Below, in pieces: positions 16,998-26,010 of a DNA stretch of 64,000 nucleotides. Source of the DNA: Paenibacillus woosongensis (GTDB lineage Bacteria; Bacillota; Bacilli; Paenibacillales; Paenibacillaceae); NCBI RefSeq assembly GCF_030122845.1, contig NZ_CP126084.1:4154001-4218000 (forward strand), written 5' to 3'. Each line of letters begins with the position of its first letter. Position 1 is the first letter of the stretch. Position numbers and translations under genes: made by a program. The notes beneath the pieces are model-generated. The model made no database searches and was not told the origin of the DNA. It saw only the letters and a list, made by a program, of their open reading frames with translations.

Positions 16998-17693
16998 TTG
17001 AGAGGATGGAATCCCCCTATGCAAGAATCGGCCGGGAATACCGTGTACAACGAATTAAAGAAGCAAATCGTCAATATGGAGCTGGCTCCGGGAACTACGT
17101 TGTCTGAGAAGGAAATGTCGATCACTTTTAATGTGAGCCGTACTCCCGTGCGGGAGAGCTTTGTCCGGCTTGCCCAGGAAGGACTGGTGGTAGTGCTTCC
17201 GCAGCGCGGCACGCGGGTGTCCCTGATTGATCCGGACCTCGTTATGGAAGCCCAATTTATGCGGGAGCAGCTGGAGCGGGCCGTGGTCGGGCTGGCTTGC
17301 AAGCAATTCCCTGAGAAGCTGCTCGAAGAACTCGGCAACAACTTGTCCCTGCAGCGGGAATCCCTGATGAAGCACGATGGGATGGCCATGTTCGAGTTGG
17401 ATGAGCAATTTCACCGTATCTTGTTCGAAGGGGTGAACAAGCTCGGGACCTGGGGCGTCATTCAACAAATGAACGCTCATTTGAACCGGAGCCGAATCCT
17501 GTGGATGAGAACCGATCCCCATTGGGATCATTTATTCGAGCAGCACCGCGGTATATATGAAGCAATTTGCCTAAAGGATGAAGCCTTGGCAGAGCGCCTG
17601 ATGCAGACCCATCTGGCTCTTAGCATTTATAATCTCGGCCTGCTGCAGGAGAAATTTCCCGATTATTTTAATAACCAAACAAAAATTCATTAG
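16998..17693 (+). CDS. GntR-family (FadR/FCD group) uronate regulator
   Basis: A 231-residue regulator. The N-terminal winged helix includes LSEKEMSITFNVSRTPVRES (about 35-54). The C-terminal FCD ligand domain has FELDEQFHRILFEG and later His residues expected to bind metal and ligand. The start is a TTG at 16998, set by AAGGAGG at 16984-16990. It is the first gene of gntR-uxuA-uxuB (11-base gap to uxuA). The FCD group commonly senses sugar acids, so glucuronate, fructuronate or mannonate are likely effectors. It probably binds the palindrome 20 bases upstream. Confidence 0.9.
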   Translation: MRGWNPPMQESAGNTVYNELKKQIVNMELAPGTTLSEKEMSITFNVSRTPVRESFVRLAQEGLVVVLPQRGTRVSLIDPDLVMEAQFMREQLERAVVGLACKQFPEKLLEELGNNLSLQRESLMKHDGMAMFELDEQFHRILFEGVNKLGTWGVIQQMNAHLNRSRILWMRTDPHWDHLFEQHRGIYEAICLKDEALAERLMQTHLALSIYNLGLLQEKFPDYFNNQTKIH

Positions 17694-17704
17694 GCGGTGA
17701 AGGC

Positions 17705-18796
17705 ATGCGTATGGTATTTCGCTGGTTCGGCGAGAACAACGACACAGTTACGCTGGATCAAATTAGACAAATCCCTGGAACAGAGGGTATCGTGTGGGCA
17801 CTTCATGATGTGCCCGCCGGAGAAGTATGGCCGCTCGAGCGGATTCAGGAAATCCGCGACTTAGCCAGCAAGTACGGCTTGCATACGGAAGTCGTCGAGA
17901 GCGTGAACGTCCACGAGGATATTAAGCTTGGGCTTCCGACCCGGGATCAATATATCGAAAATTACATTCGCACAATCGAGAATCTGGCCCAAATCGGCGT
18001 TAAGGTCATTTGCTACAATTTCATGCCGGTATTCGACTGGGCGAGAACGGATTTGTTCAAAGAGCTGGAAGACGGCTCAACCGCTCTATTCTTCGAGAAG
18101 GAGAAAATAGACGGGGTAGATCCATTCGAACTCGTAAAAATCATCAATCAGAACAGCGATCTTACGATGCCAGGCTGGGAGCCGGAACGTCTCGCACATC
18201 TCACTTCCTTGTTCGAAGCCTACCGGGACGTTACAGAGGAGGATCTGTGGGATAATCTTAAATATTTCCTGGATAGAATCGTGCCCGTCGCGGAGAAGAA
18301 CGGCATATTAATGGCCGTCCATCCGGATGATCCGCCATTTGCGATCTTTGGATTGCCGCGAATCCTGAATGACCAGGCCGGCTTCCGCCGCCTGCTGTCG
18401 CTCCATGACAGCCCGGCCAACGGCATTACACTGTGCACCGGGTCGCTCGGAGCCAAGCCAAGCAACGACATCATCTCCATGATCCACGAATTCCAGGGGC
18501 GGATTCCGTTTACGCATATCCGTAACGTTCGCGTCATGGATAATGGGGATTTCATCGAGACCTCCCATAAAACCTCTGACGGCACGGTCGATATCAGCGG
18601 CGTTGTGAAAGCGTATTATGACACCGATTTCACAGGCTACTGCCGTCCTGACCACGGCAGACATATTTGGGGCGAGCAATGCCGTCCGGGATACGGACTG
18701 TATGACCGCGCTCTCGGAATCATGTACTTATGGGGACTATGGGATGCCTATTCGAGACAGCAGGCACAATCCCCTAAAGCTGGGGAGGGGATTTAA
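17705..18796 (+). CDS. uxuA: Mannonate dehydratase
   Basis: A 363-residue enzyme of the UxuA family, which dehydrates D-mannonate to 2-keto-3-deoxy-D-gluconate. Family features are the N-terminal [20 protein letters not shown], the [13 protein letters not shown] segment near 60, the catalytic-site stretch AVHPDDPP (about 202-209), LCTGSLGA (about 240) and the C-terminal [20 protein letters not shown] precedes the ATG. It is followed after one base by uxuB, so the two are co-translated. It completes the glucuronate route begun by UxaC. Confidence 0.95.
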   Translation: MRMVFRWFGENNDTVTLDQIRQIPGTEGIVWALHDVPAGEVWPLERIQEIRDLASKYGLHTEVVESVNVHEDIKLGLPTRDQYIENYIRTIENLAQIGVKVICYNFMPVFDWARTDLFKELEDGSTALFFEKEKIDGVDPFELVKIINQNSDLTMPGWEPERLAHLTSLFEAYRDVTEEDLWDNLKYFLDRIVPVAEKNGILMAVHPDDPPFAIFGLPRILNDQAGFRRLLSLHDSPANGITLCTGSLGAKPSNDIISMIHEFQGRIPFTHIRNVRVMDNGDFIETSHKTSDGTVDISGVVKAYYDTDFTGYCRPDHGRHIWGEQCRPGYGLYDRALGIMYLWGLWDAYSRQQAQSPKAGEGI

Positions 18797-18797
18797 C

Positions 18798-19652
18798 ATG
18801 TGTGCATTGCCTAAGCATTCTTCCCTTGAAGGGAAAACCGCGGTCATTACCGGCGGCTCCGGCGTGCTCTGCCGGGCCATGGCGCAGGAGCTCGCCCGGC
18901 AGGGAGTCAAGGTCGCCATTCTTAACCGCACGAAGGAGAAGGGAGAAGAGGTTGCAGCAGCGATTCAAGCGAGCGGCGGCCAGGCGATCGCCGTCGCTTG
19001 CGACGTTACCGACGAGGCCAGTGTCCGCGAAGCGGAGAAGATCGTCCGGGAGCAGCTGGGCCCTTGCGATATTCTGATCAATGGAGCCGGCGGCAATCAG
19101 CCTAGCGCCAATACGACAAACGAAATTTTCCGCTCCGAGGATTTGGCAAATCCGGACATCACGACCTTCTTCGACCTGAGCATTCCTGGAGTAAGAACGG
19201 TATTCGACTTGAACTTCGTCGGCACCCTCATTCCTACGCAGGTGTTCGCCAAAACCATGCTCGGCCGCCCAGGAGCAGTCGTGCTGAACATTTCTTCGAT
19301 GAGCGCACCTTGCCCAATGACTAAAGTGCCGGCTTACAGTGCAGCGAAAGCGGCGATCAATAACTTTACGCAGTGGCTCGCCGTACATTTGGCGGAATCG
19401 GGCATCCGCGTCAATGCGATTGCGCCCGGGTTTTTCCTGACGGAACAGAACCGCAACCTGCTTACCAATGAGGACGGCTCGCTGACCGAGCGTTCTCACA
19501 AAATCATTACGCACACGCCGATGCGGCGCTTCGGCGTACCGGAGGATCTGCTCGGCACGCTGCTCTGGCTCGCCGATGCGGATACGTCCGGCTTCGTTAC
19601 CGGAACAGTCATTCCGGTGGACGGCGGCTTCATGGCTTATTCGGGAGTATAA
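18798..19652 (+). CDS. uxuB: SDR-family fructuronate (mannonate) oxidoreductase
   Basis: A 284-residue short-chain dehydrogenase. The N-terminal cofactor loop is TGGSGVLC (about 19-26), NGAGG lies near 95, and the active site has SS (in NISSMSA) and YSAAK. It contains the long insert typical of YjmF/UxuB-type SDRs, which reduce D-fructuronate to D-mannonate with NAD(P)H. The ATG at 18798 is set by GGGGAGGGG; an earlier in-frame start lies inside uxuA. This is the SDR form, unrelated to the long-chain UxuB of E. coli. The substrate is assigned from the UxaC/UxuA context. Confidence 0.88.
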   Translation: MCALPKHSSLEGKTAVITGGSGVLCRAMAQELARQGVKVAILNRTKEKGEEVAAAIQASGGQAIAVACDVTDEASVREAEKIVREQLGPCDILINGAGGNQPSANTTNEIFRSEDLANPDITTFFDLSIPGVRTVFDLNFVGTLIPTQVFAKTMLGRPGAVVLNISSMSAPCPMTKVPAYSAAKAAINNFTQWLAVHLAESGIRVNAIAPGFFLTEQNRNLLTNEDGSLTERSHKIITHTPMRRFGVPEDLLGTLLWLADADTSGFVTGTVIPVDGGFMAYSGV

Positions 19653-19657
19653 ACAAG

Positions 19658-19672
19658 CTTTGAAAACTATAG
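19658..19672. promoter_or_regulatory. Second copy of the 15-bp motif, upstream of GH115
   Basis: CTTTGAAAACTATAG, identical to 11985-11999. It begins six bases after the uxuB stop and lies 121 bp before the GH115 ATG. Relative to the gene it regulates it is inverted compared with the importer copy. Confidence 0.35.
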
Positions 19673-19792
19673 CACTTTCCCCATGCAATTAAACATGTTG
19701 TTCTTAAACCTCCCGGACCCATGCGGGGATCTTATATACTGAATCACATTCCGGACTCGGATGAATACCATTTTGTATGCAGGGGGAGTATC

Positions 19793-22700
19793 ATGTTCAG
19801 CGAAAATTATGTTATTCAGCAATCTAGCGGCGACGGCGCCTTTCAGCTCGTCCACGAGGGAGCGTCCGCAGACATCTACGTGTCCGATGAGGATCATGCC
19901 GGTGTCATTCGGGCGGCGAAGGATCTTCAGGCAGATGTGGAACGGGTGTCCGGACGCAGCCCCATGCTTATGCATGATCACAAGCTGCTGGCTGGGCACG
20001 CCGTCCTAATAGGTACGATCGGCAAAAGCCCGGTCATTGACGCGCTGATCGCGAAAGGCAAGCTGGATGCAGGCGAGGTTGCCGGGAAATGGGAATCCTT
20101 CGTCATCCAGACGGTAGCCAGCCCCCTGCCAGGCATCGAGCAAGGGCTGGTCATCGCCGGCAGTGACAAAAGGGGAACCATCTTCGGCATTTACGACGTG
20201 TCTGAAAAAATCGGAGTGTCGCCCTGGTACTGGTGGGCTGATGTTCCTGTCGCCCGGCGCGGCAGTCTCTACATCCAACCCGGCACCTATAAACAGGGAG
20301 AACCATCCGTAAAATACAGAGGAATATTCCTCAATGATGAGGGGCCGTCCCTCATGGCTTGGGTACGGGGGAATTTCCGTGATTTTACCCATGAATTCTA
20401 TGAGAAAATATTCGAACTGCTCCTTAGATTGAAAGCGAATTATTTATGGCCGGCGATGTGGGACAACACGTTTTACGAGGATGACCCGCTGAACGCCGAA
20501 ATGGCCGACCGGTACGGCATCATCATCGGAACTTCCCATCACGAGCCGATGCTGCGCCCGCACGGGGACTGGAAGAAGCATAAGCAGGGCCCTTGGGATT
20601 ATTCAATGAACGAAGAGGTGCTTTACCGCTTCTGGGAGGAAGGCATCCGTCGCAGCCGGGACTTCGAGAGCATCGTCACGCTCGGCATGCGCGGCGATGG
20701 GGACGAAGCGATGGGCGGGCATTTGACCTTTGAGGAAAAAATCGCCCTGCTGGAGAAAATCGTCAGCGACCAGCGGAAGATCATTGCTGAACAAACCGGC
20801 CGCGACGCGTCTGAAGTTCCGCAGCTGTGGGCGCTGTACAAGGAAGTACAGGATTATTACGAGCACGGCATGCGTGTGCCCGATGATGTTACGCTGCTCT
20901 GGTCCGATGACAATCACGGCAACCTGCGGCGCGTCCCTACTTCAGAGGAAAGGGAACGCTCAGGAGGCGCAGGCATATATTATCACCTTGATTACGTCGG
21001 CGGCCCGCGTTCTTATAAATGGATCAACACTGTGCCGGTGCCCAAGATCTGGGAGCAAATGCACAAAGCCCACGAATACGGTGCAGATCGCATCTGGATC
21101 GTGAACGTAGGCGATCTGAAGCCGATGGAATTTCCGATGGAATATTTCCTGCGCATGGCCTGGGATATTTCCCAATTTACGAAGGACAATGCCTGGGATT
21201 GCACCGTCCATTGGGCAGAGCAGCAATTCGGCGCCAAATATGGCGAAGCCGTAGCGGAGATTTTGACAGGCTATGCCAAGTTCAACGGCAGAATCAAGCC
21301 CGAGCTGCTGAACGCTGTGGAGCTGTACAGTCTGACGGATTACAAGGAAGCGGAACTGGCGGTTACAGAGCTGAAGGCCATTTCCAGCCAAGCAGAGCGG
21401 CTGCATGAAGAGCTGCCGGAACCGCTGCGAAACGCCTTTTTCCAATTAGCCCTCTATCCGGCCAAGGCTTCCGCGCAAATGCTGGAGCTGCATCTGCAGG
21501 CCGCGCGAAGCCGCTTGTATGCCCGTCAAGGAAGAAGGGCGGCCAACATCGCCGCTCGGGAGGCGGAGCTGATCTTTGAAGCCGATCGCGAGCTGACTTT
21601 GGCTTACAATAAAATGCTCTCGCAGGGCAAATGGGATCACCTGATGGATCAGACCCATATCGGATACACCTACTGGAACCAGCCCTCGGTCAATGCGATG
21701 CCGGAGACGGGCACGGTTGACGCCAAGGATTACGCTGAAATGGGGATCGCTGTCGAGGGCTCGGCCGACGTATGGCCAGAAGCGAATACAGCATGCCGCC
21801 TGCCCGTATTCGACGGATTTACCCGGGAAGCTCGGTACATCGATGTCTTTAATAAAGGCAGCGAGCCGTTCACTTTCCGCGCGGCAGCAGGAGCTCCCTG
21901 GATCAGGCTGTCCCTATCCGCAGCAGAGGTCGTCTCGCAGAAACGGATTTGGGTCGATATCGACTGGGCTGCTGCGCCAGTCGGCCATGATGTGCAAAGC
22001 GAAATTATGATCAGCGGCCCAACGGGGGAAGAAGTCGCGGTGCAAATCGTCGTCTTCCATCCTGCCGAGCCAACCCGCGACTCGCTGATCGGCCATATCG
22101 AAACGGGCGGCGTTATCGCCATCGAGGCGGAGCATTACTCCGCAAGCCGCAGTGCAAACGGTGCGGAGTGGCAGCCGATTGCAGGCTACGGACGCACCTT
22201 ATCCTCGGTTGCCGTATTCCCGGTAACCGGGCCTAGTGCAGAGCAGCCGAATGCCGGGAACTCGCCGAGCCTGGAATATCCCGTGTACATGACAAGTACG
22301 GGGGAGGTTAGCGTCACGCTGTATGCTGCTCCATCCATTGATTTTGTACCTGGACAGGGGCTGCGGATCGGCGTCTCCTTCGATGACGGACCCGTGCACA
22401 TTGCCGAACTGATCGCGAAGCTGCCTGACGGGGGATTCGATGAACGCGACTGGGAGCAAAGCGTCATTTATAACATCCGTATCGGAACAACGCGGCACCT
22501 TATCGAGCAGCCGGGCTATCATACGCTGCGGCTTTGGATGGTTGATCCGATCGTCGTCCTGCAGAAGCTCGTAATCGACACCGGCGGTCAGAAGCCAAGC
22601 CTGCTCGGCCCGCCGGAGAGCTATTACAACGGGCTGCCCGCAGGAACGGCGCCATGGTCCCCGCAGGAGGCCGACCGGGATGGCTTCGATCCGTTCGTTG

Positions 22701-23422
22701 TGCCCGGCGTTCTAGGCGGCTGCTGCACCTCCCCCGAAGAGAAGCTGGATATTTTTGTGCAGCAGAGCGGCTTATACACGCTGAAGCTTGCGGCCATCGT
22801 GAAGCCGGGCGATAAGCCGATGCTCCGGCTCCGTATCAACGGGCGCGAGCTGCCTGGGCCGATCTGCTTGACGCCGGCCGAGAACGGGAGCGGATCCCTG
22901 CGCTATGTCGCAGAGAATATCCCGCTCGAGGCGGGCCGGCATTCGCTGCAATTTACGGCCGAGCGCTGCCGCGCCCTGAACGGGGAGATGCAGCTTGAGC
23001 TCGCTGCGCCGGATCGCCTGCGCATTCGGCCATCGCTGCAGCGCGGCGGGCTGCTGCCGGAGAAGCCGCTAGTCGCCCAGGTCGGCTTGCTCGGCATCGA
23101 CGGGCGCTGCAGCTGCAGCTATGCGCTGACCATCTCGCTCTACAGCGAAGACGATCACCTGCTGGACGAGGCAACCGTAACGGGCATTGTACCGCGCAGC
23201 GGCGAAGAAGTGCAGCGCGTCTGCCTAGCCGGTTCACGGCCGAGGAACGAGTCCCCTGGTTTTAGTGGCCAGGCGATGAGCAGCAGCGAAGCCTTTGATC
23301 ATGGCGATTCACTAAACGGCGACGAAGTGGGGAACTGCCATGCAGCTTCCCGCTACAAGCTGAAGCTTGCCGTAACTTATGACGGCATCACGCGGACGCA
23401 CTGCTCGAACTGGATTCTTTGA
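19793..23422 (+). CDS. GH115 xylan alpha-1,2-glucuronidase
   Basis: A 1209-residue enzyme expected to release glucuronate or 4-O-methylglucuronate from xylan or aldouronates. Family features include the N-terminal AVLIGTIGKS and VIAGSDKRGTIFGIYDVSE region, SPWYWWADVPV, the LKANYLWPAMWDNTFYEDD core, HHEPMLRPHGDW, and VTLLWSDDNHGNLRR. Beta-sandwich domains and a C-terminal extension follow. No signal peptide is seen, so it should work on imported substrates. The ATG at 19793 follows AGGGGGAG; an upstream in-frame ATG (19721) lacks one. It is separate from uxuB by 140 bases and ends at a strong terminator. Here it seems to replace the GH67 enzyme of related loci. Confidence 0.92.
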   Translation: MFSENYVIQQSSGDGAFQLVHEGASADIYVSDEDHAGVIRAAKDLQADVERVSGRSPMLMHDHKLLAGHAVLIGTIGKSPVIDALIAKGKLDAGEVAGKWESFVIQTVASPLPGIEQGLVIAGSDKRGTIFGIYDVSEKIGVSPWYWWADVPVARRGSLYIQPGTYKQGEPSVKYRGIFLNDEGPSLMAWVRGNFRDFTHEFYEKIFELLLRLKANYLWPAMWDNTFYEDDPLNAEMADRYGIIIGTSHHEPMLRPHGDWKKHKQGPWDYSMNEEVLYRFWEEGIRRSRDFESIVTLGMRGDGDEAMGGHLTFEEKIALLEKIVSDQRKIIAEQTGRDASEVPQLWALYKEVQDYYEHGMRVPDDVTLLWSDDNHGNLRRVPTSEERERSGGAGIYYHLDYVGGPRSYKWINTVPVPKIWEQMHKAHEYGADRIWIVNVGDLKPMEFPMEYFLRMAWDISQFTKDNAWDCTVHWAEQQFGAKYGEAVAEILTGYAKFNGRIKPELLNAVELYSLTDYKEAELAVTELKAISSQAERLHEELPEPLRNAFFQLALYPAKASAQMLELHLQAARSRLYARQGRRAANIAAREAELIFEADRELTLAYNKMLSQGKWDHLMDQTHIGYTYWNQPSVNAMPETGTVDAKDYAEMGIAVEGSADVWPEANTACRLPVFDGFTREARYIDVFNKGSEPFTFRAAAGAPWIRLSLSAAEVVSQKRIWVDIDWAAAPVGHDVQSEIMISGPTGEEVAVQIVVFHPAEPTRDSLIGHIETGGVIAIEAEHYSASRSANGAEWQPIAGYGRTLSSVAVFPVTGPSAEQPNAGNSPSLEYPVYMTSTGEVSVTLYAAPSIDFVPGQGLRIGVSFDDGPVHIAELIAKLPDGGFDERDWEQSVIYNIRIGTTRHLIEQPGYHTLRLWMVDPIVVLQKLVIDTGGQKPSLLGPPESYYNGLPAGTAPWSPQEADRDGFDPFVVPGVLGGCCTSPEEKLDIFVQQSGLYTLKLAAIVKPGDKPMLRLRINGRELPGPICLTPAENGSGSLRYVAENIPLEAGRHSLQFTAERCRALNGEMQLELAAPDRLRIRPSLQRGGLLPEKPLVAQVGLLGIDGRCSCSYALTISLYSEDDHLLDEATVTGIVPRSGEEVQRVCLAGSRPRNESPGFSGQAMSSSEAFDHGDSLNGDEVGNCHAASRYKLKLAVTYDGITRTHCSNWIL

Positions 23423-23446
23423 TTTTCTTATATAGGCTTGCAGAGA

Positions 23447-23477
23447 AAATAGCTGCCGGGATCCCCGGCAGCTATTT
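23447..23477 (+). terminator. Terminator of the GH115 gene
   Basis: AAATAGCTGCCGGG (23447-23460) pairs perfectly with CCCGGCAGCTATTT (23464-23477) around a three-base loop. Confidence 0.9.
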
Positions 23478-23493
23478 GTGATTAAGCATGATT

Positions 23494-23537
23494 GTTTGTT
23501 GGTTTGTTGGTTTGTTGGTTTGTTGGTTTGTTGGTTT
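23494..23537. repeat. 8-bp tandem repeat
   Basis: Five exact copies of GTTTGTTG (23494-23533) plus half a copy. Its translation on the minus strand (QQTNKPTN) is an artefact. The next 170 bases hold a short open minus-strand stretch (TPNWEKYRKIVEQYHSG) that I cannot assign. Confidence 0.9.
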
Positions 23538-23707
23538 CGGATCGACGTTTGCTCCCTTTCCTCGAAGGCATCGGGTCCAGAATGATATTGCTCCACGATT
23601 TTTCGGTACTTTTCCCAATTCGGCGTCTTTACACCTTCGCCTAGTGTAGTAGGCTGAGTAATGATCCAGCTAGCGGTGGCCGGCGTTACATGACGGTGGT
23701 CAAATTG

Positions 23708-23892
23708 CTAACGGACACAGAAGGCGCTATTTCGATCATTTCGGCGATTTTCGGATTGTTACGGACCCAGGGGGCCTTATTAGGCAATAATCAGCTAAAT
23801 TTTGATTGCTTGTAAGCAAATAAGGTCCTCTGCGTCCGTTAGTCCTTTATTTTGGGCAATTTCTCTGAAATAGCGGAACCTGTGTCCGTTAG
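23708..23892. repeat. Nested inverted-repeat element ending in CTAACGGACACAG
   Basis: The ends CTAACGGACACAG (23708-23720) and CTGTGTCCGTTAG (23880-23892) are exact inverted copies. A second, diverged pair lies inside: TTACGGACCCAG (from 23759) and CTCTGCGTCCGTTAG (to 23842), each next to a (C)CTTATT / AATAAGG block. No protein is encoded. The shape resembles a non-autonomous interspersed element or two fused hairpin repeats. Confidence 0.65.
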
Positions 23893-23942
23893 TAATCCGC
23901 AGCCAGCACGACTGCACACCCACCCGGCATGCACACCGTTCG

Positions 23943-24400
23943 CCTACCTACGACTGGCTCGCCAAACGCAAAGGTCACACTATCAGCCTACCTACGACTG
24001 GCTCGCCAAACGCAAAGGTCACACTATCAGCCTACCTACGACTGGCTCGCCAAACGCAAAGGTCACACTATCAGCCTACCCACGACTGGCTCGCCAAACG
24101 CAAAGGTCACACTATCAGCCTACCCACGACTGGCTCGCCAAACGCAAAGGTCACACTATCAGCCTACCCACGACTGGCTCGCCAAACGCAAAGGTCACAC
24201 TATCAGCCTACCTACGACTGGCTCGCCAAACGCAAAGGTCACACTATCAGCCTACCTACGACTGGCTCGCCAAACGCAAAGGTCACACTATCAGCCTACC
24301 TACGACTGGCTCGCCAAACGCAAAGGTCACACTATCAGCCTACCTACGACTGGCTCGCCAAACGCAAAGGTCACACTATCAGCCTACCCACGACTGGCTC
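23943..24400. repeat. 44-bp minisatellite, ten copies plus a partial one
   Basis: Ten head-to-tail copies of a 44-bp unit (positions 23943-23986, 23987-24030 and so on to 24382) and 18 bases of an eleventh. The only variation I see is T/C at unit position 7 (CCTACCTACG or CCTACCCACG). There are no spacers. Because 44 is not a multiple of three, all forward frames cycle through the same three translations. The flanks to 24628 are rich in CACAC and ACTGGCTC-like words, with no gene visible. Confidence 0.95.
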
Positions 24401-24628
24401 ACTCACGCAGGAGCTCATCGCTCACCGACTGTCGGCTCACCCACACATGTGCACACTACTCACCCTGCCTACTACAGGCCCGCCCACAAATAAGCACACT
24501 GCTTCACACTGCTTGCTAGCCAATCCGCGGCGCTTCAGCAGACACCCGCTATGTGCTGCCGCCAATCCGAACTGTGCCCACTCCTCCAAGCTTCATCCTG
24601 TAGTTTGCAGCAGGCTTGCCTTCCCGCG

Positions 24629-25432
24629 CTAGCGACGATGCTGCTCCAGCCACTGGACGCCGTAATCCACAAGCTCTCTCTGCGGCATTAGCATCACGCT
24701 GGCACCGGCGATTTGTCCGCGAATGATCCGCCCGCCTGAACGCTCAAAATCTGCACCCAGCCGGTCAAAGTCAGCCGATTCGTAGTCCAGATCCATGTAG
24801 CTAATCCATTCTCTTACGCCTTCCTTCGTAACAGGAGCCTTGCATTCCACTATTTTTTTGCCAGGATAGCTTGCCCGGTGCTCTGAAAGATGAAGAGATG
24901 TGTTTCTCTCATGTCCAACGCCCAGCAGCAGCACCCAGCCATGGCGGTCATAGATCCTGGCCAGCGGTGAATGCTCGCCAAGTCCGTTGTCAAGATCATG
25001 CCCCGTCACAATATCGCCAGCATTTGCTCCCCAGGCCGCAAAAGAAACCTGAGGATGACTGCTGCGCATGACACCCCTTTGCTTGCGAAAGGTATCCGGA
25101 ATCACGCCCATCCATTTGCATGGCGTCATGTCCTCGTCAAAAGGGGGCATTTCTGCCCGAATGGTCTCCCACCAAGACTCCGGGACCGGCGGATTCTCCC
25201 AGCCTGAAGGATCGCTTAAATCCGGAGTATGCGTCGGCATAACCAACGTGCCGCCCATCCCTACCGCCTTCTCCAGAGCGAGAATGACGGATACCGGCCC
25301 CCCGAGCACCCATTGCCCCAGGGATTTGAACGAGGAATGCACGATCAGCGTCATCCCCTCTTGCACGCCGAGCTGCTTTAAATCCTGCAGCAGCGTTTCA
25401 ACTGTAATTAATGTTCCTTTGATTTCTTCCAT
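24629..25432 (-). CDS. AAC(3)-family N-acetyltransferase
   Basis: A 267-residue protein of the aminoglycoside 3-N-acetyltransferase fold (YokD-like). Features are the N-terminal LIVHSSFKSLG, the GGTLVMPTHT strand-loop, RSSHPQVSFAAWG (about 122-134), GEHSPLARIYD and GVGHERNTSLHLSEHRASY, which holds the catalytic-region His/Glu residues. Family length is 260-280. The start follows AAAGGTG. It stands alone between the repeat region and the DUF6157 gene. Many chromosomal members have no proven drug substrate, so resistance is a possibility and not a finding. Confidence 0.85.
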   Translation of the reverse strand: MEEIKGTLITVETLLQDLKQLGVQEGMTLIVHSSFKSLGQWVLGGPVSVILALEKAVGMGGTLVMPTHTPDLSDPSGWENPPVPESWWETIRAEMPPFDEDMTPCKWMGVIPDTFRKQRGVMRSSHPQVSFAAWGANAGDIVTGHDLDNGLGEHSPLARIYDRHGWVLLLGVGHERNTSLHLSEHRASYPGKKIVECKAPVTKEGVREWISYMDLDYESADFDRLGADFERSGGRIIRGQIAGASVMLMPQRELVDYGVQWLEQHRR

Positions 25433-25502
25433 TGTATTTTCACCTTTCCCAATTCAACCGCTTATTTCCGTTTGAACATCTCCGAAATCATATTTCCGCG
25501 GC

Positions 25503-25919
25503 CTATTCGCGCCGGCTTCTCATCCCGTTCAGCAGCGTAATCTCATCGCCGGATTGTACGAAACGTTCGTATTCGGGCGTCTCCATGCCATAAATGGCAA
25601 TCCGGCCTTCAGCGTCATAATGAACACCAAAGCCGTATTTTTTCGGAAGCTGGGAAGCCCTTAGGCAGGCATGCGATTTGCTGAACAGCGCATCCCAAAT
25701 CTGCTGGCGGTTCGTTTCAAGCTCATCGGCCGGGATGTTTTTATGCCTAATATGAATTTCGAACAACAGCTGCTCATGCGTATACCGGTAAGGATAACGG
25801 CTTAAGAGCTCATACTGGATAACGTGAATGGGCTTATAGCTCGTTTTATGCTGTGGAACGACGCTGCTGGTTACGGGACAATCCGGCGATACTTTAATGA
25901 AAGTATTCTTATAGCTCAT
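25503..25919 (-). CDS. DUF6157 family protein
   Basis: A 138-residue soluble protein. The N-terminus NTFIKVSPDCPVTSSVVP and the central PYRYTHEQLLFEIHIRHK segment match the DUF6157 pattern known from Bacilli, where members are about 135 residues. No catalytic motif can be named. AGGAG lies upstream of the ATG with somewhat long spacing. Function is unknown. It is on the same strand as the acetyltransferase, 70 bases upstream of it, and may share a transcript. Confidence 0.7.
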   Translation of the reverse strand: MSYKNTFIKVSPDCPVTSSVVPQHKTSYKPIHVIQYELLSRYPYRYTHEQLLFEIHIRHKNIPADELETNRQQIWDALFSKSHACLRASQLPKKYGFGVHYDAEGRIAIYGMETPEYERFVQSGDEITLLNGMRSRRE

Positions 25920-26010
25920 CGTTTTTCAATCGCTCCTTTTTTTACTGCTTCAGCATCCAATAGTATAAAGTAGCATCCGCTCATAGCGAATTAGCACTTC
26001 AGGCCGTCTC

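Noticed and set aside
23312-23596. Minus-strand protein with QQTNKPTN
   Set aside because: Its centre is the 8-bp repeat and its ends are antisense to GH115; there is no start signal.
23943-24400. CRISPR array
   Set aside because: The 44-bp units are directly adjacent with no unique spacers, and no cas gene is present.
23852-24519. Repeat proteins of about 200 residues on the plus strand
   Set aside because: They are translations of the 44-bp minisatellite in two frames at once, without a ribosome site.
24629-25432. Aminoglycoside resistance determinant
   Set aside because: Only family-level motifs are visible and many chromosomal AAC(3)-fold proteins have no proven drug activity, so resistance is not claimed.
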